NCBI GenBank assembly: GCA_920105805.1
Contig: CAKKTI010000248.1
Location: 1-22,959, forward strand
Length of the DNA: 22,959 nucleotides
Direction of reading: 5' to 3'
Source of the DNA: Condylostoma magnum
Lineage: Eukaryota; Ciliophora; Heterotrichea; Heterotrichida; Condylostomatidae
Position 1 is the stretch's first letter; each line of letters opens with the position of its first letter. A program made the translations under genes and the position numbers. Below are positions 1 to 9,652 of this stretch, in pieces. Under the pieces are notes generated by a model. The model ran no database searches. It was not told the origin of the DNA and saw only the letters and a list, made by a program, of their open reading frames with translations.

Positions 1-1172
1 TGGGAAAATTTAATCTATAAAGATTGAACCCTGATGCTTTGATAGGAGTAAAGCCTTAAATATACGGAGAAATCTTATGGTAACTTCTTTTCACCGGAAT
101 AGATAAGAAAGAGCAAGCAAATAGAGGTTTAATATAGATTTTGAGATGAGTGAATTCAATGAGAGCTATAGAAATAGAATATATTAGGCGTCAAGCGAGG
201 CAACTAGAATTACAACAAAAACAATTCTAACGAAAGTAGAAATAAGGAATAATTGGTCGACATTATAGGGATGTTTTCTCAATTTGCATTTCAAGAAGCG
301 AATCAGTGGTAGTATCTGGCGGATAGGATAATGAAGTAATATTGCAGGACTTATAAAATCCATGTAATAGCAGAACCATCGGTTAACATGATAGTTATGT
401 AAACTCAGTTTGCATTTCAAGAAGTGAATAGCTGGTAGTATCAGGTGGATGTGATAATGAAGTAAGAGTATGAGACTTATAAAACGCATCTAGAAACAGA
501 ATCATTGGTCAGCATAATCATAATGTAGTATCAGTCTGCATTTCAAGGAGTGAATAGCTAGTAGTATCAGGTGGATTTGATAATAAAGTAAAACTATGAG
601 ACTTACAAAACCCATCAAGAAACAGAATCATAGGTCAACATGATTGTGTATGATCAGTTTGCATTTCAAGAAGTGAATAACTAGTAGTATCAGGTGGGTT
701 TGATTATAAAGTAAAACTATGATACTTATAAAATCCAAGTAATAGCAGAACCATAGGCCAACATGATGATTATGTAAACTCAGTTTGCATTTCGTAAAGT
801 GAATAGCTAATAGTATCAGGAGGAAGGGATAATAAATTAAGATTATGGGACCTATCGAACCCATACAGAAACAGAATCATTGGTCAACATGAATAATGTG
901 TAGAATCAGTTTGTATTTCGTAAAGTGAATAGCTAGTAGTATCTGGCGGGTGGGATTAGGCAGTAAGAGTATGGGACTTATAAAACCCATCCAGAAACAC
1001 AATCATTGGTCAACATGATTAATGTATATAATCAGTTTGCATTTCAAGAAGTGAATCACTTGTAGCATCTGGTGGCTGGGATTAGACAGTAATAATATGG
1101 GGAATTTATTTCATTAATAGTTACTCTTAGAAGCTTTTATTAAACATTTTATATTGTATTCAACTTTATTGA
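1..1172 (+). CDS. WD40-repeat protein, 5'-partial, seven-blade propeller
   Basis: A frame with codons at positions divisible by three runs from the window edge to TGA at 1170-1172, with TAA/TAG read as Gln and TGA as Trp. The first ~90 visible residues are a Gln/Arg-rich linker of unknown type (about 180-280). Seven WD repeats follow, each with a V-V-S-G-G strand, a D-N-K/E-V-x-L-W-D-L strand and a conserved N-P-x-x-N-R-x-I-G-Q-H turn. The Trp of the W-D pair is TGA at 471-473, 597-599 and 720-722 and TGG in other repeats, which directly supports TGA = Trp. Such propellers are protein-interaction scaffolds; the partner is unknown. The gene ends about 23 codons after the seventh blade. The true start lies upstream of the window. 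Two paralogs and a fragment lie just downstream, so this is a local family. Confidence 0.88.
270..1100 (+). repeat. Tandem 126-nt WD-repeat units (seven copies)
   Basis: The serine codon of the V-V-S-G-G strand recurs at 315, 441, 567, 690, 816, 942 and 1068, giving a period of 126 nt (42 codons) with one 123-nt step. Long nucleotide stretches, such as tttgcatttcaagaagtgaa and its close variants, are kept almost unchanged between units, including at silent sites. That suggests recent internal duplication or gene conversion rather than old blades under protein selection alone. Confidence 0.9.
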
Positions 1173-1437
1173 ATCTTGTAACGGAGATAAGATGAAATTA
1201 GTTGGATATCCTTTTAAATTATATACATCTGGTGCAATATCCTTGATATATTACTTAAAGTCTATTATTCAAGAAGTATTCAAATTTTATAAAAACATAA
1301 TACAAGCTAGAATAAGGCTTAATCATTTATGTACAGGATTATAGTGATTAGGCTTTGAATTTCTGAAAGATCAATTATAAGTAACAATTCTTATCAATAC
1401 AAAAATCGGAGAGCATTCTTATAGCTTATTTAGAGTA
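1173..1437. other. AT-rich gap between convergent WD40 genes
   Basis: Sequence between the TGA of the first WD40 gene and the last TGA of the minus-strand paralog. It is AT-rich. I see no recognisable domain, RNA gene or repeat in it. Confidence 0.5.
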
Positions 1438-3097
1438 TCAATTAAAGCGGGTAAAGATTTAAGTAAATGTCAGATTATGGCATACAGTTTTGATCTTTGA
1501 AAATCCAATCATTTAATAAAAGAAGCAATAAGTCTATTTTACGCTCTACCCTATTAACTTGAGCAATTAAGGATTCAAACAACTCTAGATGATTGAAATA
1601 TTATGATACAGAGTTAATTATTATTAGTTTTGTATTTCAGATGTTAATTAATTCTATACAGAGATATTAGGTTATTAAATATAGTTTCTACTCTTATTCT
1701 TAAAAATCCACTTACAGCTAATTAGATAAAACCTTTCATCAACTCCTTTAGTATTTATAGTCATTTAAAATACATAATAATAACTAATCTAGACAACACA
1801 TTATGCTTTTTTATTTTTATTAACATAGTTTTATTTAGATAAGAAAGTAGTAAGATAAATGGGAGTAAAATACAGTGACTTTGGTACTTATAAAACTTAA
1901 GGATTATAAATTATATTTGAAGCAATAGCTTTCATAGATAATTACTAAATTAAGCTTAAGTGCATCATTTGCTATTAGTTTAGGACAATCCCCTCTCTCA
2001 ATGATACAATTAAGTTTTTTAAGGCCGCAGATGAAATCCAATTTACGTCTTAAAGTAATATTCTATTATTATTTGCATTTGATAGATCCCAAAGACGTAC
2101 AGTTGTATCAACACTTCCACTTATTACAGTATCACCTTCAATACATACTCTGTAAATCCAGCTATCATGTCTTCTAATCTCTCTATTATTATTTGGATTT
2201 GATAAGTTCCAAAGCATCACCTTTTAATCTTCACCTCCACTTACTACTTTGTTACCTTCAATAAACCTCTCACTGTATCATCATGTCTTCCGATTATTCT
2301 ATTATTATTTGCATTTGATATATCCCAAAGACGCACAGTTGTATCAACACTTCCACTTATAACAATATCACCTTCAATACATACACTGTAAATCTAGCTA
2401 TCATGTCTTCCAATCTCTCTATTATTGTTTGTATTTGATACGTCCCAAAGCATCACCTTTTAATCTTCACCTCCACTTACTACCTTGTTACCCTCAATAC
2501 ATACATCTAGCACAGGATAATAAACTTATCCAATTATTCTATTGTTGCTTGGGTTTGATATATCCCAAAGTTATATTATACCATTGTAGTATCCACTTAC
2601 AACTGTGTTATTTTCAATGCATAGCTCACATACTCCACTTAAATGCTTTTTTAATGATATCGATAAGATCGGAATAATTTCTGCAATTTAGTTGAATATA
2701 TAGTTAATTTCTCTCTGTCATTAAAGCATTTTTAAGGTATTATTTATATAGTCTCTTATTTAGAAACCGTCAAATAATTAATTAATCCTTAACACTGATT
2801 GTCTTTATTATATTTTAAATGCAATTAAGCATTTATTGATTATTTTTTAGTAAATGAATTCTTATGCCTGTACAAAATCTGTAAATTATCTATATCTTAA
2901 GCTATTTTTAACAAATTAAATGCATTTGAAGTATTTCAGTGGCCTTATTATAATTCTAACTTAAATAATAAATTCTTTCTGCTCTGTTGATATTACAATA
3001 ACGGAGAAATATTCCTATGTGTATAGAAACGCTGAAAATTGAGATAATTCTTTTGTATTGGATCAGTTGTAAATTTTCTTATAAGCTGCAAATCCAT
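1438..3097 (-). pseudogene. WD40-repeat paralog with two frame breaks
   Basis: Reading on the minus strand, an ATG at 3097-3095 opens with M-D-L-Q-L, as does the intact paralog at 3903. About 145 residues run in one frame to a six-A tract near 2650, after which the WD repeats continue in another frame. Five good blades follow (L-W-D-I at about 2570 and on through 2090) and then a degenerate sixth resembling the tail of the intact gene. Blades 2-3 and 4-5 are near copies of each other; the second copy lacks 4 nt near 2255 relative to the first, which shifts the frame again. After the last blade the frame stays open to TGA at 1440-1438, some 180 codons longer than the intact paralog. Two breaks in an otherwise homologous gene argue for a pseudogene; a sequencing error in the A tract could explain one of them, not both. 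Confidence 0.7.
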
Positions 3098-3120
3098 CTT
3101 TTGTAAGCACTAATTATTTT

Positions 3121-3585
3121 TCAGCTTGAGATCTACCAAATCTAAATAACAAGAGAATTATTAGAAGGAATGATAAAGAATAAGCAGCGTAAAAGTAGGA
3201 TAACCAAAGATAAACATGGGACTTTGAGGTTTATTAAATCCAAATAACAGTAGAACAATTGAAAAATATGATTAGATAGTGCAGGAGTATTAAAATAGTA
3301 AATGGAAGTTAGGAAGATCAAAGACTTTGGATGAATCTAAATCATAATAGAGTGCTATTTAGTTTTAAAAGAGTATTATATGAATTAACTTAATTAGAAA
3401 AGTAATTCTTATCAGATTATGGAGTTTATTATAATTTATTGCAAACCTTATATATTATAACAAGAATATAAGCTAAGTTTACTTAAGATTGCCCTATCAT
3501 TCTCTAAGCTTATATTTAATTATACTACACAGCCTTATTCTTAAGAGCACTAAATAATTATTTATTTCATCGAAATGAAAAATGA
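3121..3585 (+). pseudogene. Decayed WD40 gene fragment (3' part)
   Basis: Three remnants of W-D-L ... N-N-x-R turns can be read on the plus strand: A-W-D-L-P-N-L-N-N-K-R near 3125, G-L-W-G-L-L-N-P-N-N-S-R near 3220 in another frame, and R-L-W-M-N-L-N-H-N-R near 3325. The last runs into N-R-V-L-F, exactly as the intact gene at 3903-5267 does after its sixth blade, and then to TGA at 3583-3585. It is therefore a relic of the 3' part of a third paralog. No start codon or N-terminal region is left. Spacing between remnants is irregular and at least two frames are involved. Confidence 0.6.
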
Positions 3586-3902
3586 CTTAATACCACTAAA
3601 GCTTTGATTTGTTTCATATTGTTAGCTAAATTGAACTATTATCAAAAAAGGAATATATGATTATTTAGAGAACCTTCCATTATGATTTTATTAAAAACAA
3701 TAGCAAGATTTAAAACCTCAGGTAAATATTGAAAGAATATATTTATGTCAAGTGCAAGTGTAATAAAGCATTCACTCAGTCCTTTGGTAAGTTTAACTTA
3801 TATAAAAAATAGAATTAAGGAAATATAACAATCTAAATACTATGAATTATAGTAAGATATTAAATAGTTAAGATATCTTGTCATAAATTATTAGTCTTAA
3901 AA
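3586..3902. other. AT-rich region upstream of the intact WD40 gene
   Basis: About 317 bp of AT-rich sequence without a recognisable domain in any frame. It must hold the promoter and 5' UTR of the gene at 3903, but I see no motif that I can name with confidence. Confidence 0.4.
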
Positions 3903-5267
3903 ATGGATTTACAGCTAGAAAGTTTAACCATTTCACGTTCCCTTCTGCCTAAAGAAAAAATCTTAACAAAACTTATAACTCTTGCAATTGCTCCAACTAA
4001 GTTAAAACTGCCAATATCATTTACAGAAAATTATCTACTTACAATGCTAGCAGAACAACAGAAAATCATGCCTTCTGTATAAAGTTCCAAAGACTTAATA
4101 AGAATTACTTCAAATGCAAATTATTTATGAAGTAGGCCTATAACATGTATTACTGATAAAGTATTAAGTGAAAGCCTAGCAATACAAGGAATCAAAAGAA
4201 AGAAACTAAGAAACAAGGAAGTAATACAATAATTTAATTAAGTTTTTTAAAACATTTACAGAAATCATTTCAAATTACTCAAACACCGTATGGAGATAAG
4301 CAAAATCCTCATGGAAACTTAGGAAAAAACTGGGCCAAAATAATTAACAATATTAGGATCACATTTGGAAGGGGTATGGGGACTATCTATTGAAGGTAAC
4401 ACTGTGATAAGCGGAGGTGTTGATTATACTGTGCGACTTTGAGACTTATCAGACCCAAAAAACAATAGAAAGATTGGAAGTCACAATGGGTAAGTACTAT
4501 GCGTATGTATTGACTTTAACAGGGTACTAAGTGGTGGGTTTGATAAAGCTGTGCGATTTTGGGACTTATAGAACTCAAATAACAATAAAACGATTGGGAA
4601 ACATCACAAATGGGTACTACATGTATGCATTTAAGGCAATATAGTCATATCGGGAGCTGCAGATAATACTGTGTGTCTTTGGGACTTACAAAACCCAAAT
4701 AATAATAGAGAGATAGAAAGATATAATGATAAACTAAGATGCCTATGCATTAAAGATAGTATAATCATATCAGGGAGTATAGATGGTATTGTATGACTTG
4801 AGGATTTGTAAAATCTAAACAATGATATAGAGATTGGAAAACATGGTCATTAAGTAACAAGTTTATGCATTGAAGGTAATACAGTAATTAGTGGAAGCAG
4901 TGATACTACTGTATGGTTATGGGACTTATCGGATCCAGAAAACAATAGAGAGATTGGAAGACATAATAGTCAAGTTAACAGTGTGTGTATTGAGGGTAAT
5001 AAGGTGATAAGTGGAGGTGATGATGCAGTTGTGTGGCTTTGGGACTTGTAAAATCCTAACAAAAATAGAGTTTTATTCCATTTCCTAAATTCGATCCAAT
5101 CTGTTACTTTAAATAACTCTATTGTAATAGTTGGAGAGGGTTGTGGACCAAATAGATCTAAACAGATACTGTACTGGAGATTACATTAGTAATATTGCCT
5201 ATCAAAGCTATAAAATATACTTCTATTATGTTTGCTTAGTAAATATACTAAAATAATATGCTTTTGA
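3903..5267 (+). CDS. WD40-repeat protein, seven-blade propeller, complete
   Basis: ATG at 3903 to TGA at 5265-5267 gives 454 residues in one frame. Residues 1-145 are a basic, mostly helical region with no recognised domain. From about residue 149, six clear WD blades follow with the family signature L-W-D-L-x-N/D-P-x-N-N-R-x-I-G-x-H (R-L-W-D-L, R-F-W-D-L, C-L-W-D-L, W-L-E-D-L, W-L-W-D-L twice). A weaker seventh blade ends in Y-W-R-L, closing the propeller. TGA at 4440-4442 and 4794-4796 falls on expected Trp positions. The Y-W-R-L-H end is followed by TAG-TAA and then 36 more codons to TGA; if TAG/TAA can terminate here, the protein would stop at about 418 residues. A cytoplasmic or nuclear scaffold role is expected from the fold; the exact function is unknown. 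The start is supported by M-D-L-Q-L shared with the broken minus-strand paralog. Confidence 0.87.
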
Positions 5268-5336
5268 TTATTTGTATACTTTATTATTTTAAAGTTTAGA
5301 GAATAAAAGGAGCTAAATTTATTAAATCTTATTAAC

Positions 5337-8300
5337 ATGTTGTATAAAATACATCGTTTTATTACATTAATAACAACTTACATCTTTATTTTCTAGATAT
5401 TTTATACATTTGTTAAAGGAAACTTTATTGCCTGAAAGATTGTAGTATTTATTGGGTTGATAAAGCCACTTAATCATTTTACAAAACAATTATATTATTC
5501 ATAATTTTATCAGCTAATTTTCTTTAATTTCCAAATACTAAATTAGCCTTATAAAGCAAAAGATGCTCAAGAGAAGCAGACAGTACAATTGCTAAAATAA
5601 TTAATCTTCTATTAAACAGACTATTCATATTACACCGACTACCAGATTATTAAGAATGAAGCACAGTGCCCAGAAAAGATGGTTATGATAGTGCTTTATA
5701 CCAGAGGACTTTAAACCATTTCCCAAGCGTTGAATCTTAATAAACATAGAAAGGAATTACTAGCTATTGTTTGCTTTATAAGAACTTATTTATCAGCTGT
5801 GGATTATTAGAAATCTAGCTGAGTTTGATTTATATAAAAACTTTGGATAGAAATATCAGTTACTTGGGTAATCTTACAGCTGTGGTTAAACCAGTAATTG
5901 ATGTGATAGTTAATCCTTTAGTATGACTGTAGAAACTAAATAATTGAGATATTGAAACTTCTTATATTAGTTATCAACATAGGTCAAGGTATAATTACTT
6001 AATAATAACAATTATAGGATTGGGAAAATTTGCTGGCATGATAATTATGACTAGGTTCAATACTTAATCTGAGCAATTAGTTAATTACTATAAATATGGT
6101 TTTCTTGATGTACCTTTTGGGCTGCTATGCTACATTTGTAACTGTATTTCTAAGTTAGCATACGAGTTCATAGTTGGAACAATATGCGAGAAATACATTA
6201 TACTCAAGGATTAAATACAACTTAGATTTTGTTGAAGTTAATTTTACACTTACCGAAGGGTTTACATAGTGGGAAAATGTTACCATTGGCATAGATTTTA
6301 CCCAAAGCTAACTTTCCCTCATTCACTTAGCATAAAAGTCAGAATAACATAACTTTCCTTTAATTACAGCTTAATAAGACTTCCAAGTCGGAGGGCTGTA
6401 TACTTTCAACTCTTTTCAATTATACGAGAACCATTATAAGGCGATTAGAGAGATGCTCATTTATTTCAACTGAATTAACATAATCACCTGATAATTATTG
6501 CCAGAATGTTAATTAGCTGCACTTGGACAAAGATATAGAGGAAAGATTCAAGGTTATAGTAAGGAATGATGCCAGTTACGAGCATTACAATAACTAAGTC
6601 GGAAGGATGATAAAACCGTCGGGCTAGAAGCTGTTTTTGTTCCTCGCAGATGGAGTCTCCACTTCACATATGCTACAAGGTTTTTCTAATTACAAATTAG
6701 ACAGAGAGGGTACTGGAATTCTTACAGGAAGTCAGAGTATAAATGGAGTTTCAGCTTCAGGTGTTATCTCAGTAGTTGAAAAAGGACTTGAAGATGCTGA
6801 GTCATACGAAGATTACTTAGGACTGAGTATTATGCTATTCTTACACCCTATACAGAAATTACAAATAGTTACCAAATACAGCATATACAACTAACTCATT
6901 AAGGACTTTCCTTAGCACCAGCCAAACTGTGATTTCACCATAATAAATCACATCTCAAACCAAAGACTAAACTCCGGAACTTATGACTGTACTTAGCTTT
7001 AAATATCCAATAATTTAATTTTCTTAGGAAATACTGAGAATATCCCCCTAAACGTTAACTCAGACATACTACTTAGCCTTCATAGCAGTAAGTTCAACTA
7101 CAACGCGGAAGAAGTATTATACAATTACTACATATTCGACGGGGCCAGGCTTTCAATCCAGCATATCAACAATTCCAAAGCATATCTAGAAAACTTTAAC
7201 TTGGAATACAACGAATACTCATGTGGGGCTGATAATTTCGTAGAAGAGTGATTCGGATCCTCAGAAATGGAAATGGGAGTAGCCTTGCTAGCTACTCAAG
7301 TGGAGTGTCCATGGGAACTTATAGGGTATTCTCAGCATTAGGGATCGACAAGCCCATCGTAGGAGCTGCAAACGAGAACCCGGCCTTATCAAGCAAAAAA
7401 GACTATCCTAGCTATATGAGAGTTGTTGTATCGGATAAGTATAACAGTGGAGTGTATGCTTAGGTACTGTAGATACTTAAAGTGAAGTATGTAAATCTTA
7501 TACATATGGATGAGGCCTGGGGAAATGCATTTGCTGATCATTTTGAATAAAGTACACCAAGAAGAGGGCTGATAATCGCTAATAGAAAGAAACTTAGACC
7601 TCTTACGCAGTTTTATACAAGGGAAAAGTTTGAAGAGTATAGAGAAATTTTTGAGGAGATCAGAGACACAAAAGTAAGAGTTATAATAGCTGCTGCGTTT
7701 TATCCAACTATTTTCTACATTGCAGAAGCTTTATACGATGTTGGGCTGAGAAGAGGAGATGTTTAAATAATAACTCCTTCAATATAGATTAGTCATAGTG
7801 ATTTAACCTCAGATACATAAGAAATTAATATAAAGCGTCAAGAAATGTTTGAGGGAAGCATATCAATTTATCTAGCAAGTTATTTGGAGGAAGAAGGCTA
7901 ATCAATAAAAGACTAGTTAATCGAATAGACAACCAATCACTCCAATACAGCTGCTTTTACTACGATGCAGTACTGTTAACCATTTCTGCCGTTGACTGAA
8001 TGATTAAACGAGGAATTGATTATGATAATGGACCACTACTGAACCAAAATATAAGAGAAGCTAGAGTAAGTGGATGCAGTGGTTTAACTTATATTGATCC
8101 AGAGTCAAATGACAGATCCCCTGATAAGTTTAATATATTCAATGTTTAGTTTATCTAAGACATTTAAACGTGAAATGGAGAAGTTGTTGGAGTATACGCC
8201 CCTGCATCATCTATTTTACTATAGTTTTATACTCCAATTGTTTGGAACGGTTGAGGAACTGAAAAACCACCGGATATAAGAAGTTTTAGTTATGACTGTG

Positions 8301-9542
8301 TTGTTCCTGATAATTAGATCCAGTCTTCAAGTCAGGGAAAAGGACTAGGATACTCTGTACTGTTTGTAGTTGGTATAACAAACGCTGTTATAGCTATTAT
8401 TATATGGATTAAGTACTGGAATACAAAAGCGAAGACATCAAAGGACAAGCATATAATCACAATGGATGATATGATAGTCCTTGCAACAATTCCTATAGAA
8501 TTGTTGTAATTCATTTTCACTAGGCCCAGATGTTAAAAGCTTCTTTGAGCTTTTAGACTACTTAAGTTATGCTTTTGTTCTAGATTTAGAAAAAGTTGTG
8601 AAAAATGAATCATTTATGTACTGGTATATGCTTAATGCTTGTTTGATCACTTGCTTAATTTGGATGTTGTTGTGCCTTTTTATATTTTTTAAAATAGAGG
8701 TAAGATTTGATTGCTTAGGATTATCTAAATTAATTGGAGATTTTTCAGATCGAGCTATGCCGATAATAAGCAACATTCTTTTCCTTCCAATGATATCAAC
8801 TCTTACCAGCATATATATATGCACTAATGAATCCGGAGAGGAGCTTGAAGATACAATACTAGCAAAGGACTGCACTATTTACTGCTGGTAGGGAATACAT
8901 GTGACTTATGTGATCTTAGTAACGATTTGCCTTATAGTATATAATCCATTGGCAGCTTTTACACGACCACTTTGGTAATAATTCCAATCATCCTTACATA
9001 TCTTTGCTAGTCCTACTTATTTGATACTTAAATCAATTATTTAAGTGTCTATTGTCATTTCTGCAAAAACACTGAAAGAAATAAGTAATTTGACTCATGG
9101 AATAATCACAGTTATGTTAATGTCAATTTATTTCGTACTACAGTATAAAATAGGTCCTTATAATTACAATAGAGCCAATTTATGAGTATCTATACAGATA
9201 ATAATGGTTGTAACTACAGCCTTTATTTCAATATTAAATGAAATGATTGATATTAACTTTATAGCATGGATTTTAGTACTTATTGTAAGTTATGCCCTTT
9301 TAGGCATAATAGGCTTGATTATAATGATTAAAAGGTATCCATCGATGTTTTACAAGGAAAAGTCGAATAATATATCTGATTTGTTTAAGTTTGAATTAAC
9401 CCCAGGAGCCACTCCCGCTTAACACAATATAAACTCTCCTTAACTTAAGTTATAAAGCCAATCGCAGTTAGACATAACATGCACAAATCGACCAGTATCT
9501 GAACCCGCTAGTTAGTAAATCTACTTTTAGTCTAAAATATGA
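5337..9542 (+). pseudogene. PBP1/ANF-domain multi-pass receptor (class C GPCR-like), frame broken
   Basis: ATG at 5337 begins a hydrophobic leader. The middle is a PBP1/ANF ligand-binding domain: I-R-E-M-L-I-Y-F-N-W with Trp as TGA at 6471-6473, L-A-D-G-V near 6643, G-S-S-L-A-S-Y-S-S-G near 7275, D-K-P-I-V-G-A-A-N near 7348, Y-P-S-Y-M-R-V near 7414, and S-G-L-T-Y-I-D-P near 8081. From about 8330 to 9340 come some seven or more membrane segments, then a Gln-rich tail and TGA at 9540-9542. This is the layout of class C GPCR-like receptors, which sense extracellular ligands. The coding frame changes about six times: near 5815, 6090, 6637, 7245, 7935 and 8515. Most sites look like one-base gains or losses and no GT...AG segment of fitting length was found. 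The neighbouring 9.4-kb frame is unbroken, so decay is more likely than poor sequence. Residues encoded before 6096 match nothing I know. Confidence 0.7.
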
Positions 9543-9652
9543 CTTAATTATTATATTATACTAAAGACATTATTATTAAAGTGCCTGTATAATCATATTT
9601 ATTACAACAAATACACCCAACTAATAAACACCTAAAACTATTACTAACTAAA
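9543..9652. other. Gap between convergent genes
   Basis: These 110 bp separate the TGA of the receptor-like gene (+) from the TGA of the giant gene (-). Both 3' UTRs must lie here, so they are very short or overlap. No other feature is visible. Confidence 0.5.

Noticed and set aside
184-864. Two minus-strand open frames with repeated similar proteins
   Set aside because: They are the antisense of the tandem WD units; the similarity between them only mirrors the plus-strand repeat.
1860-1910. Plus-strand stretch resembling a W-L-W-Y-L-Q-N WD turn
   Set aside because: Too short, and it overlaps the open minus-strand tail; it may be a relic but cannot be separated from chance.
5990-6060. N-N-N-N-Y-R-I-G resembling the WD40 family turn
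   Set aside because: No blade strands around it and it lies inside the receptor-like gene; an Asn run in AT-rich DNA is enough to explain it.
8094-8279. 61-codon plus-strand open frame
   Set aside because: Shadow of the receptor gene, whose true frame here carries S-G-L-T-Y-I-D-P and later W-N-G-W-G-T with Trp as TGA.
8508-8525. Possible 18-nt GT...AG intron in the receptor gene
   Set aside because: Its length is a multiple of three, so removing it would not restore the frame; a one-base gain fits better.
1173-9652. Mobile elements, tRNA or rRNA genes in the AT-rich regions
   Set aside because: No terminal repeats, transposase signatures, cloverleaf features or rRNA motifs were seen by eye; a covariance-model search was not possible.
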